Source: Prauserella rugosa
GTDB lineage: Bacteria; Actinomycetota; Actinomycetes; Mycobacteriales; Pseudonocardiaceae
Assembly (NCBI RefSeq): GCF_000719975.1
Contig: NZ_JOIJ01000011.1
Coordinates: 1-64,000, forward strand
Direction of reading: 5' to 3'
DNA length: 64,000 nucleotides
In this document: positions 44,298 through 51,622 of the stretch, one piece after another
How positions within the stretch are numbered: position 1 is the stretch's first letter
How the letters are laid out: every line of letters begins with the position of its first letter
Position numbers and translations under genes: made by a program
Notes under the pieces: generated by a model
The model's database searches: none
Told to the model about the DNA's origin: nothing
What the model saw: only the letters and a program-made list of their open reading frames with translations

Positions 44298-46382
44298 TCA
44301 GGGCTCGGCCGCCGGTGCCAGTGGCTCGTCGTCCGGGGGTAGCAGCGCCCCACTGGTCAGGCCGCGCGCCCACTGGTCGGCCAGCTCGCGCGCGATCGCC
44401 GCGGCGAGGTCCGCCGCCGAACTCAGGGCACGCACCCGGCGGAACGTGTGCCCGTAGTGGCGTTGCCGGTCCAGGGGCATCAGCGGCACCCGCAAGCGTT
44501 TGACGTCGAGGCGCCGCACCGACGTGCCTGTGACCGCGCCGTGGACGTTGTGCTCGGCCGCCAGAAACCCCGCCAGGAACTCGGAATCGAACCGGTCCGG
44601 GTCCGGGCGCAGCAGGAACAGGTGCGGACCGAGCACGCTTCCCGCGTCGTACTCGCCGGCAACGCGCGCCGTGACCGGCCCGGTGTGGTGCAACGTCTCC
44701 GGCAGCACCACGTCTCCCGGCTCGACCGGCAGCAGCGTGTCGACCGGCGTGTCCTCCGGAGAACCGGACGGCGGTTCCCCGGTGCGGACGTCCTGGCGCG
44801 TCAGCACCGCGCGTTCGCCGACGTCGGCTGCCGTCTTCCGCGCAGGTGCGACGCGGTACAGCATGAGCGCGCCGCCGCGCAGCAGGTCGGCGACGGTGGC
44901 GGTCCGCCACTCGGCCGGTTCCGGACCGGCCTGCTGCCACAACCGGCCATCGCCGAGCTCGGTCAGAGCGTCGCCCGCCCGCCGCAACCGCTCACGCAAC
45001 TCGTGGGCCACAGCATCGTGCCGCTCCGGTTCGACGACGTCCTCGGCCCACACGTGCCGTTGAGGGGTGAGGTCGACCGTGTCGTCGAGCAGATCCACTA
45101 CCGAGCGCGTGCCGCTCCGTCCCGGTTCCGGCTCGACGTTCTCGGGGTCTTCGCGGAACGCCCGCCACACCGGCAGTACCCGCTCCGACACGGCGTCCCA
45201 GTCGATGTCTCGGCTGCGCCCTGGCTGCTCCGAGCGTCCCGGCTGGTCCGCCGCATCAACGAACAGCACCGGCTTCGGCTCGCTGTTCGACGGGGGCGTC
45301 AGTACCCACAGCTGCAGACTGACGTGCAGCGGCGGCGCGGCACCCTGCGGCAGCGCGATGACCGCCCGCAACGCACCCGTGCGGACGAGTTCGGCGCGGA
45401 TGCGGCGGCCGCCGGAGCGTTCCGCCGCGCCGGGTGGCATGAGGACCACGGCCGTGCCGTGCTCGCTCAGGTGCGCGAGGCAGTGCTGCACCCAGGCCAG
45501 TTCGGACTCCGAACGCGGCGGGAGTCCGTACACCCAGCGCGGGTCGTAGGCGAGGTCGTCGTGTCCCCAGTCGCGCAGGCCGAACGGCGGATTGCACACC
45601 ACCGCGTCGACCCGCTCGTCGGGAAAGGCGTCCGCAACGAGGCTGTTGCCGTGACACACCCGAGCGTCCGGCGCGGCAAGCTCGGCGCGCACCCGCGCCA
45701 ACGCCGCCTGATCGTTCACGATCTCCTGACCGAGCACCTCCGCGGCACCGGCTCGCGCCGCGGCGGAGAGGAAGCCGCCGCCACCGCAGGCCGGGTCCAG
45801 CGTCCGGTCGAGGCGGCCGGGCAAGGCGACCATGAGGGCGGCCAGGCCCTGCGGGGTCGAATACGTCCCTGTGGCAGTCGTGTCCGTCAGGAGTTCCGCG
45901 AGGATCTGCAACGCCGTGTCAGCGGCGCCTTCTCCTGAGCCCTCTGCCTCGTGGCCGCGTGCTGCGCAGCACCGAACCAGCGCACGCGCCGCCGAGTCGG
46001 ATGCGTGGTGCTCGCCCACTGCCGTGGCCAGTTCCGCGGCGAACCCGGCCTCCGGCAGGTCCGCCAGTTTCCCGAGCCTGTCCGGGGGAAGCTGCGCCAG
46101 CGGCGGCACCAGTGGCAGCAACTGCCGTGCCATTACCCGACTGTCGTTCGCTCCTTGTAGCGCGAGTCGCAGTTCCGCCTCAGGGGTCGACTCCGGCAGC
46201 TGCCCACGCTCCGCGAGCCACGCGCGAACCGTGTCGAGGTCGTAGGTCGGGCTCGTGTCCGTGCCCCCGACGGCCGCCGGGAAGTCCGAGTGACGACGTC
46301 GCCAGTTGCTCACCGTCGCGCGCGTGACCCCGGCCAGCCGAGAGATCTCGGCTGCGGTGATCTGCGTGATCGAATCGGTCAT
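44298..46382 (-). CDS. HTH-N6 adenine methylase-TRD fusion (paralogue B)
   Basis: A 694-residue protein of the same architecture as the gene at 32279. ATG 46382 has AGGA seven bases upstream; GTG 46385 is an alternative. The N-terminal HTH reads QITAAEISRLAGVTRATVSNWRRRH. The methylase part has TLDPACGGGGFLSAAARAG, GQEIVNDQAAL and the canonical motif IV CNPPFGLRDW. An HsdS-like tail ends with LDVKRLRVPLMPLDRQRHYGHTFRRV. It lies upstream of hsdM on the same strand, so it may be co-transcribed with and regulate the R-M operon. The two paralogues differ in motif IV (Asn here, Asp in A) and share maybe a third of residues by eye. Confidence 0.85.
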   Translation of the reverse strand: MTDSITQITAAEISRLAGVTRATVSNWRRRHSDFPAAVGGTDTSPTYDLDTVRAWLAERGQLPESTPEAELRLALQGANDSRVMARQLLPLVPPLAQLPPDRLGKLADLPEAGFAAELATAVGEHHASDSAARALVRCCAARGHEAEGSGEGAADTALQILAELLTDTTATGTYSTPQGLAALMVALPGRLDRTLDPACGGGGFLSAAARAGAAEVLGQEIVNDQAALARVRAELAAPDARVCHGNSLVADAFPDERVDAVVCNPPFGLRDWGHDDLAYDPRWVYGLPPRSESELAWVQHCLAHLSEHGTAVVLMPPGAAERSGGRRIRAELVRTGALRAVIALPQGAAPPLHVSLQLWVLTPPSNSEPKPVLFVDAADQPGRSEQPGRSRDIDWDAVSERVLPVWRAFREDPENVEPEPGRSGTRSVVDLLDDTVDLTPQRHVWAEDVVEPERHDAVAHELRERLRRAGDALTELGDGRLWQQAGPEPAEWRTATVADLLRGGALMLYRVAPARKTAADVGERAVLTRQDVRTGEPPSGSPEDTPVDTLLPVEPGDVVLPETLHHTGPVTARVAGEYDAGSVLGPHLFLLRPDPDRFDSEFLAGFLAAEHNVHGAVTGTSVRRLDVKRLRVPLMPLDRQRHYGHTFRRVRALSSAADLAAAIARELADQWARGLTSGALLPPDDEPLAPAAEP

Positions 46383-46385
46383 CAC

Positions 46386-46764
46386 GGCGTCCTATCGTCA
46401 ACGTCCCGGCTGGATAAACACACCGTAGACCGCGCACGTGTGTGACACAAGTTCACACGCCGATTCCGTTTTGACAGAGTTTTCAGCCGCTCGCCGATGT
46501 GTCGTTGTTACCTCAGGTGCCATACGTCGGCACCTGTCTCCCTTGTCGTCGGGACCGTCGTCAGGAAGACAGGTGGTCGTTACCGGAGGCACCGAGGTGA
46601 TACTCGAGCGTTACCGATCTCGGCATCGGGGCGATATGCGCGGTGAGAGCTGCCATGAGGGTCCAAGGCCGGTGGCTACGGGCGACGGCACCGAGGGCCG
46701 GCGACGGTCAGGACTGCCGCTGCCTGGTCGGCGATGGGTCACCGTGGCGATGGTGCCGACGGGT
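46386..46764. other. Intergenic region with an 8-bp hairpin
   Basis: About 380 bp between the start of methylase B and the stop of the Imm1 gene. It should hold the methylase B promoter (minus-strand TTGTGT and TACGGT 17 bp apart are possible) and GTGTGA/TCACAC dyad bases around 46438-46456. A clean hairpin CAGGTGCC-atacgtc-GGCACCTG sits at 46514-46536 and may terminate the toxin-immunity transcript. No gene is seen. Confidence 0.45.
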
Positions 46765-47172
46765 TCAGTCGGCTTCGGCCCACTGGATCCCGGTCGGCCG
46801 TCGTCCCGTTCGGATGAACTCGCCTACCCCCGCAAGCACGTCCTCCAGAGGAACCTCGGCCCTGGGCGGGAGATACGACGGATGGAGACCGGCCTGCCAG
46901 TACTCGACGTCCTCATTGTTCGTGCCGTGCGCGGGAACGTAATGGCCGTCGCCGTGCCCGAACGCCAGCGCTCCGACGCCCGGCGTGGTGCTGACACCGA
47001 ACTCCAACTCGACGTGGTCACTGTGTCGGATGTCCTTCGGACCGGCGGCGACGACCCAGAAATGCGGCACGTTGACTCCCTGGCCCGCAAAGTCACGAAC
47101 ACCAGCCAGGAACTCGGCGACGTCGGGGACGTCGTCGACATGGAAACCGATCAAGTCCAGCAGGTCGGTCAC
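46765..47172 (-). CDS. Imm1-family immunity protein
   Basis: A 135-residue acidic protein starting at GTG 47172, overlapping the deaminase stop by four bases (GTGA). The C-terminal blocks EYWQAGLHPSYLPPRAEVPLEDV and GEFIRTGRRPTGIQWAEAD are the recognised Imm1 signature. Imm1 proteins neutralise several polymorphic toxins, notably cytidine deaminases of the DddA/SCP1.201 type. The direct coupling to such a deaminase makes it the cognate immunity protein with good confidence. It is cytosolic, with no signal peptide. Confidence 0.85.
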   Translation of the reverse strand: MTDLLDLIGFHVDDVPDVAEFLAGVRDFAGQGVNVPHFWVVAAGPKDIRHSDHVELEFGVSTTPGVGALAFGHGDGHYVPAHGTNNEDVEYWQAGLHPSYLPPRAEVPLEDVLAGVGEFIRTGRRPTGIQWAEAD

Positions 47173-47669
47173 GATGCGGTCCCCCTGTAGGTGTGTCGGA
47201 ATGCGTTGCCGTGGATGTCGGTGCCGAGCACCGTCAGCGTGAACCCCGCGGGGAGCATATCCGGCAGATAGTCGTGGCATCCGCCCGTCGCGCCCGGCTC
47301 GGAGCCACACGGCGCGTGGTTCAGGACGAGCCTGCCCTCGCGCTCCCCGCGTCTGATCATCATCGTCGCTGTCTTGATCTCCACATGGTTCGCCAGACGG
47401 CGTGCCGCGGCACTTGGGATGCCGCGCTTGAGCATCTCGGTTTTCGCCTCCGCCACCCACGGGTCGTCGCGGTTCGGCGTGATGTGACCGAGCTTCCGAC
47501 CTCCGATCTCGGGATACGCAACCACCCGCGGCGCACGTTCGCCTCGACGCGGACGCGGCGGCAGACGATCCGGCGTCGGGGCGGCATCGGCCGGATACCG
47601 GTCGCCGTGCTCGTTACGGACCTCGCGCGGCTCCTGCCGTGCCTGCGGCGCTGCCGGTGGGCGGGCACG
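47169..47669 (-). CDS. DddA/SCP1.201-like cytidine deaminase toxin domain (frame-shifted from its N-terminus)
   Basis: The frame ends at 47169 and encodes a Pro/Arg-rich linker followed by a deaminase domain. The zinc-site motifs are HVEIKTA (first base about 47387) and NHAPCGSEPGATGGC, giving the HxE...PCx(n)C signature, then LPDMLPAGFTLTVLGTDIHGN. This is the double-stranded-DNA or SCP1.201-type deaminase family used as an antibacterial toxin. There is no good start codon in this frame: the first in-frame GTG with coding context is at 47525, which would remove the linker. The ESX-like domain upstream (47671-47931) ends in the neighbouring frame at just the right place. A single-base shift would fuse them. 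Confidence 0.75.
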   Translation of the reverse strand, partial: RARPPAAPQARQEPREVRNEHGDRYPADAAPTPDRLPPRPRRGERAPRVVAYPEIGGRKLGHITPNRDDPWVAEAKTEMLKRGIPSAAARRLANHVEIKTATMMIRRGEREGRLVLNHAPCGSEPGATGGCHDYLPDMLPAGFTLTVLGTDIHGNAFRHTYRGTAS

Positions 47670-47670
47670 T

Positions 47671-47931
47671 TCAGCCTTGAAATCGCTGCAGCGTGGTGTC
47701 GACGCCCTCCTTGAGCTGCGCCATCGCTGCCACCGCGGTGCCCAGCGCGTCCGTGGCTTGGGATGCCTGCCCGTGCAGCATGCTGCCCACCTCGGTGTTG
47801 CCGAGCGCCGCCACCAGCTGCTGCATGATGCTGTCCACCTCGTGCGCCTGCGCGAGGATGCCGCCCTGGATCTCGTGACACCGCCCCGACGCCATGTGCA
47901 ACGCCGCCAACGTTTCCTCATGCGAGGCCAT
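47671..47931 (-). CDS. ESX/WXG100-like small helical protein, N-terminal module of the toxin
   Basis: An 86-residue, all-helical protein starting at ATG 47931 with GAGGGGAAG upstream. It has two helices around a short turn (HMASGRCHEIQGGILAQAHEV, then ALGNTEVGSMLHG, and ATDALGTAVAAMAQLKEGV), the size and pattern of WXG100-like substrates of type VII secretion, although the WXG turn itself is not clear. The next frame encodes the deaminase, so this may be its export module. It overlaps the preceding Cys-rich gene by 14 bases. Confidence 0.7.
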   Translation of the reverse strand: MASHEETLAALHMASGRCHEIQGGILAQAHEVDSIMQQLVAALGNTEVGSMLHGQASQATDALGTAVAAMAQLKEGVDTTLQRFQG

Positions 47932-48187
47932 CGCTTCCCCTCGCCCGACGCTGATCAGCGACTAGCGGGCCGGTCTGTCGCGGCGTGCGCGCCAGGCACA
48001 GCTCGCAGGGCATTCCCGTCGGGTTGTCCACCCGCTGCAACTGCGCCGGCGCGAACGACGCACCGCACAAGGCCGTGACCCGCTCTGGCGGCACCGTCGT
48101 GTCCGGCAGCCGGAACACATGGCTCACCCGCTGCCGCAGGCCCACCACTCCCGGCAGCGGCCTGGCCAACAACATCCCATCGCTCAC
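47918..48187 (-). CDS. Small Cys-rich protein with zinc-ribbon-like knuckles
   Basis: An 89-residue protein starting at GTG 48187 with GGGAGGCC upstream. The sequence reads LARPLPGVVGLRQRVSHVFRLPD, then ERVTALCGASFAPAQLQ, and GMPCELCLARTP. The single Cys of ALCG and the CELC pair form a possible three- or four-ligand zinc site with nearby His. I recognise it as a recurring uncharacterised actinobacterial protein found near ESX-type genes. Coupled to the upstream gene by a GTGA overlap and overlapping the ESX-like gene downstream, it belongs to the toxin operon. Confidence 0.65.
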   Translation of the reverse strand: MSDGMLLARPLPGVVGLRQRVSHVFRLPDTTVPPERVTALCGASFAPAQLQRVDNPTGMPCELCLARTPRQTGPLVADQRRARGSDGLA

Positions 48188-48486
48188 GCGCTGGCCTCCC
48201 CGTCTCGGCGGCCCACCAGTCGGCGCACGACACCGCGCCGCACACCGTGCGCACGACGCGGTGCCGGAACAACAGGCGCCAACACCGCCGCACACGCACG
48301 GCACACGGGTCCGTTCGGCACGATCGCCGCCGACATCTCGACCACGTGCCCACAGACCGCCACGCACCTCCCACCGTTGGCACGCCCTATCGCGAACGCT
48401 TCGTCCTCCACCGCGTGATCGCGGCAATCGGCCGCGCACCGGAACCACGTGGTGTAGATCCTTGGCTGCGCTGCGGGTGGTGACAC
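48184..48486 (-). CDS. Small Cys-rich hypothetical protein at the head of the toxin operon
   Basis: About 100 residues from GTG 48486 (start uncertain; the frame is open to 48579). It contains TTWFRCAADCRDHAVEDEAFAIGR, GGRCVAVCGHVVE and GPVCRACAAVL, that is CxxxC, CVAVCGH and CRAC groups that look like zinc knuckles. The basic C-terminus ends at a GTGA overlap with the next gene. The function is unknown; the tight coupling to the toxin cassette suggests a shared role. Confidence 0.55.
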   Translation of the reverse strand: MSPPAAQPRIYTTWFRCAADCRDHAVEDEAFAIGRANGGRCVAVCGHVVEMSAAIVPNGPVCRACAAVLAPVVPAPRRAHGVRRGVVRRLVGRRDGEASA

Positions 48487-48558
48487 AGACCCGCGGCCCC
48501 GCTGAGCCCAGGCGGGCCGCCGCTGTGGCAAAGCAAGTGGATGAGGCATAGCTCGACG

Positions 48559-48579
48559 ATGCAGGTGTTGGACCTGCAT
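48559..48579. promoter_or_regulatory. Perfect palindrome ATGCAGGT-gttgg-ACCTGCAT
   Basis: An 8+8 bp dyad with a 5-bp centre lies between the toxin operon and the divergent NUDIX gene. The spacing fits a dimeric HTH repressor site; the XRE-type regulator encoded at 49209 is an obvious candidate. Confidence 0.5.
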
Positions 48580-48680
48580 AAACAGCGCCCCAATCCCTCA
48601 GTTCACCGTGCCTCCCACCCGGTCTATGCCTCCCGCGCCTAGAAGTAAGCACCACTTCTGCACCGGGTAGCCTCCGAAAC

Positions 48681-49169
48681 GTGGATCTGCTGCCGTTCGA
48701 CGAGTACGTGCGCTCACTGCCTCGCCGCCGCATGGCCGCTGGCGTGCTGTTTCATGACAGCTCCGGCCGGGTCCTGCTGGTCGAGCCGAGTTACAAGCAG
48801 CACTGGGATATACCGGGCGGCGTAGTCGATGCGGGCGAGGCACCGTGGACCACAGCCCGGCGCGAAGTGCGCGAAGAAATCGGCCTGGACCGGCGGCTCG
48901 GGCAACTGCTGGTGATCGACAACATCTCCGATGACGGACGCATGCCCGAAGGGCTGGCCTTCGTGTGGGACGGGGGTCTGATCACCGATGCAGACGTCGC
49001 GGCTCTCACCCTCACCGACCCGGAGATCACGTCCGTCGGGCTGCACACGATGCAGCAAACGATCGGCAAAGTGACACCGTCCCTGGCCGCACGAATCGAC
49101 GCCGCCCTCCACGCCAGCCAAACCGGAGAACTGACGTTGTGCGAAGACGGCAAGAGCATCAACGGCTAA
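48681..49169 (+). CDS. NUDIX hydrolase
   Basis: A 162-residue protein starting at GTG 48681; a TAGCCT box at 48668 suggests a leaderless message. The Nudix box is complete: GGVVDAGEAPWTTARREVREEIGL. It follows an RRRMAAGVLFHDSSGRVLLVEPSYK strand pair. It hydrolyses a nucleoside diphosphate linked to another group; the substrate is unknown. It is followed 39 bp later by an XRE-TPR regulator, a pairing common in actinomycetes, sometimes beside antibiotic or stress genes. Confidence 0.88.
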   Translation: MDLLPFDEYVRSLPRRRMAAGVLFHDSSGRVLLVEPSYKQHWDIPGGVVDAGEAPWTTARREVREEIGLDRRLGQLLVIDNISDDGRMPEGLAFVWDGGLITDADVAALTLTDPEITSVGLHTMQQTIGKVTPSLAARIDAALHASQTGELTLCEDGKSING

Positions 49170-49208
49170 TCTCGCAAGTGGACGCGCCGCAGCGCAGAGG
49201 GGGCTGGA

Positions 49209-50432
49209 GTGGCGAACGAATACCTCACCGAGAACCTCGCACGAATTCGGAAAACACGCGACCTCTCGCAGGAGCAACTCGCACACGCCGCAGGCGTCGG
49301 CGTCGACACCGTTGCGCGGATCGAACAAGGCCGCCGGACCATCAGTAGACCCGCGACACTCCGCAAACTTGCTGCCGCCCTATCCGTCACAGTTGACGCA
49401 TTGGTCAGCGCCCGCAGACCCACAGCCTCGTCCGATCTCGATATACACGACCTCCGCCGCGCAATCACAACCAGCAGCGAGATACCTGGGCTCGCAGACT
49501 TTGTCGAACCGGACGAGCTGCCCACACTCGACGACCTGCACCATAGTGCGCACCTTGCCTGGCGCGCGTACGTCAACGGCCAACACGCTGAGCTGATCAC
49601 CGCGCTCCCAGCCGTATTCGTCGACGCCCGTCGCCTCATACACGCGACTAGCGATGACGAACAAGCAGCCGCCCACCGCGTACTTTCCACGGCGTATCGA
49701 TTGGGCGCCGGCGTATGCGGCCGGCTCGGTCTCACTGATCTGGCATGGTCCGCTGCCGAACGTGCCCTCCACGCTGCCCACGCGTCCGACAACTCACGCA
49801 TCGAGACGGCAATTTCGCTCCGTTACCTGACCTGGGTGCTCGTGCGTCAGGAACGTTTCGCTCAGGCAGAGAACGTCGCTACTCGGGCTGCTGAACAGAT
49901 CCAGCCCATGATGCTTGACCGCGACCCAGCCCGCGCAGGGATCTTCGGGAACCTGCTCTTCAACGCTGCGACCGCAGCACTCAACAGAGGTCACGTGCGT
50001 CGAGCCGACGACCTCCTCGCCGAGGCTCAAGCAGCAGCCGCACGCTCACGCCGTGATACTGCAACCGAAGCAGCCGTGTTCGGCCCGCGAGTTGCTGCGT
50101 TCCAGCTCATCGACCACACAGCTCGCGCCGACGACCCCGAGTTCGCACTACATCTGGCAGCCACTGTGCCCCGACCACACGGCGTCGTGCCTGCATTCTG
50201 GGAAGCTGGATATCACCTACGGATGGCATCAACCCACGCCAGATTGCGGAACGACAGTCAAGCGCTCGCCCATCTCGCAAACGCGCGCGAGATGGCATCC
50301 GACTGGGCCCGCAGGCAACCACTCGGCCACGCCACCATGCGCGAGCTGACCGAGCGCACTACACGACGCCGGGGACCCGTGTTCGCAGATCTCGCTGTCC
50401 ATTACGGCGTCGGCGACGAGCTCACACCGTAA
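49209..50432 (+). CDS. XRE-family HTH regulator with TPR-like C-terminus
   Basis: A 407-residue protein starting at GTG 49209 behind AGGGGGCTGG. Residues 5-65 are an XRE HTH (NLARIRKTRDLSQEQLAHAAGVGVDTVARIEQG). The remaining 330 residues are helical repeats of TPR type (LAWRAYVNGQHAELITALP, LSTAYRLGAGVCGRLGLTDLAW, ISLRYLTWVLVRQERFAQAENVA, AALNRGHVRRADDLLAEAQ). This is the common actinobacterial layout of a regulator sensing a peptide or small molecule through its repeats. It is co-directional with the NUDIX gene. Confidence 0.88.
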   Translation: MANEYLTENLARIRKTRDLSQEQLAHAAGVGVDTVARIEQGRRTISRPATLRKLAAALSVTVDALVSARRPTASSDLDIHDLRRAITTSSEIPGLADFVEPDELPTLDDLHHSAHLAWRAYVNGQHAELITALPAVFVDARRLIHATSDDEQAAAHRVLSTAYRLGAGVCGRLGLTDLAWSAAERALHAAHASDNSRIETAISLRYLTWVLVRQERFAQAENVATRAAEQIQPMMLDRDPARAGIFGNLLFNAATAALNRGHVRRADDLLAEAQAAAARSRRDTATEAAVFGPRVAAFQLIDHTARADDPEFALHLAATVPRPHGVVPAFWEAGYHLRMASTHARLRNDSQALAHLANAREMASDWARRQPLGHATMRELTERTTRRRGPVFADLAVHYGVGDELTP

Positions 50433-50456
50433 CTGCCGGGTAGTCGTCCGAGCCGA

Positions 50457-51470
50457 CTAACCCTTCGATGACTCCCGGATCTGCAGTTTTGGGGCCAGGG
50501 CGCGGGATTCGCCTGGTTGGCCGTTCAGCAATGTCACGAGCAGTTCGAGGGCGCCGACACCCATTTCGTGCATCGGGGAGCGGACGCTCGTCAGGGGGAT
50601 CGGCAGTTCCCTCGCCAACGGGGTGTCGTTGAAGCCCGCCACGGCGACGTCGACGCCCGGCGTCAGGCCGTGATCCCGCACCGCACCCATCGCGCCGATC
50701 GCCGCGAAGTCGTTGACCGCGAAGATCGCCGTCGGCCGGGGGTCGAGGTTCAGCAGCCGATCCGCCGCCTGCCGCCCACCGTCCACGTCGAACGGCGAGT
50801 GCACCACGTGTGACTCCGGCAGTTCGAGGCCGCGCTTCCGGCAGTGGTCGACGAAACCCGCCGTGCGGTCCGAACCCGTGCTCGCGAACGACTCCCCCGC
50901 GATCACACCGACCCGATTATGCCCCGATTCCAGGAAATGCTCCGCGACGAGCCGCCCACCCGCGTAGTCGTCGCACGTCACCGACGGATAGTCGCCCACC
51001 CGCCTGCTCACCAACACGAACGGCACCTCCCGATCGGCGACGGTCGCCAACACGTCACCGTCCGCGCGGGCGTCCCCGAAGATCAACCCGTCGACGTGCC
51101 GCGACAACGCCAGATCCGTGCGCGCACGCTGCTGGTCCGGGTCGTCGTGGCTGTTCATCACGAACGTCGCGAGCCCGTGCTCCGCGGCGGCCGCCTCGAT
51201 GCCCTCGTAGATCGTCGCCAACACCAGATCGGACAGCTGCGGCACGAGCACACCGACCAGATTGCTCCGCTGCGTCCGCAGGCTCGTCGCATGCGGATTC
51301 GGCCGATAGTTCAACTCCGCCGCCACCCGCCGGATGTGCTCGGCCCTCGCCGTCGACGCCGCACGCTGGGCCTCCTCCGGCGACCCGTTCAACACCCGCG
51401 ACACCGTGGACACGTCCACGCCCGCCCGCTCCGCGACACTCCGCAGCGTCGCGCGACCCCGTGCGGCCAT
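50457..51470 (-). CDS. LacI-family transcriptional repressor
   Basis: A 337-residue LacI-type regulator starting at ATG 51470 with AAGGAGG about eleven bases upstream. The HTH reads TLRSVAERAGVDVSTVSRVLNG. The hinge region is NYRPNPHATSLRT. The periplasmic-binding-protein-like domain has VGVLVPQLSDLVLATIYEGIEA, DGLIFGDARAD, VSRRVGDYPSVTCDDYAGG and VAVAGFNDTPLARELPIPLTSV. It is divergent from the amidase operon, and a strong LacI-type operator lies between them, so it most likely represses that operon and itself. Confidence 0.92.
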   Translation of the reverse strand: MAARGRATLRSVAERAGVDVSTVSRVLNGSPEEAQRAASTARAEHIRRVAAELNYRPNPHATSLRTQRSNLVGVLVPQLSDLVLATIYEGIEAAAAEHGLATFVMNSHDDPDQQRARTDLALSRHVDGLIFGDARADGDVLATVADREVPFVLVSRRVGDYPSVTCDDYAGGRLVAEHFLESGHNRVGVIAGESFASTGSDRTAGFVDHCRKRGLELPESHVVHSPFDVDGGRQAADRLLNLDPRPTAIFAVNDFAAIGAMGAVRDHGLTPGVDVAVAGFNDTPLARELPIPLTSVRSPMHEMGVGALELLVTLLNGQPGESRALAPKLQIRESSKG

Positions 51471-51572
51471 GCGTGCGCCCACCTCCTTCTCGACTGCATC
51501 CGAGTATGGCCCGCGCACCCGCGAACCGGCGGCAACACCCTTGACACCACGCCCCGGCACCGCGTTCACTCT

Positions 51573-51601
51573 ACCCAAACGTTAGGGCCAATCGTTTGGG
51601 T
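51573..51601. promoter_or_regulatory. LacI-type operator before the amidase gene
   Basis: ACCCAAACG (51573-51581) and CGTTTGGGT (51593-51601) are perfect inverted arms 11 bp apart. Each half is itself a central-CG dyad (around AACGTT and around AATCGTT), the hallmark of LacI-family sites. It lies 22 bp before the amidase start and about 100 bp before the repressor start. Confidence 0.75.
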
Positions 51602-51622
51602 TCGTATGGGTAGGAGTGAGCG

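Noticed and set aside
39031..46000. Several long plus-strand open frames opposite hsdR, hsdM and methylase B
   Set aside because: All lie in the antisense third-position frame of well-recognised genes and show no motif or ribosome site.
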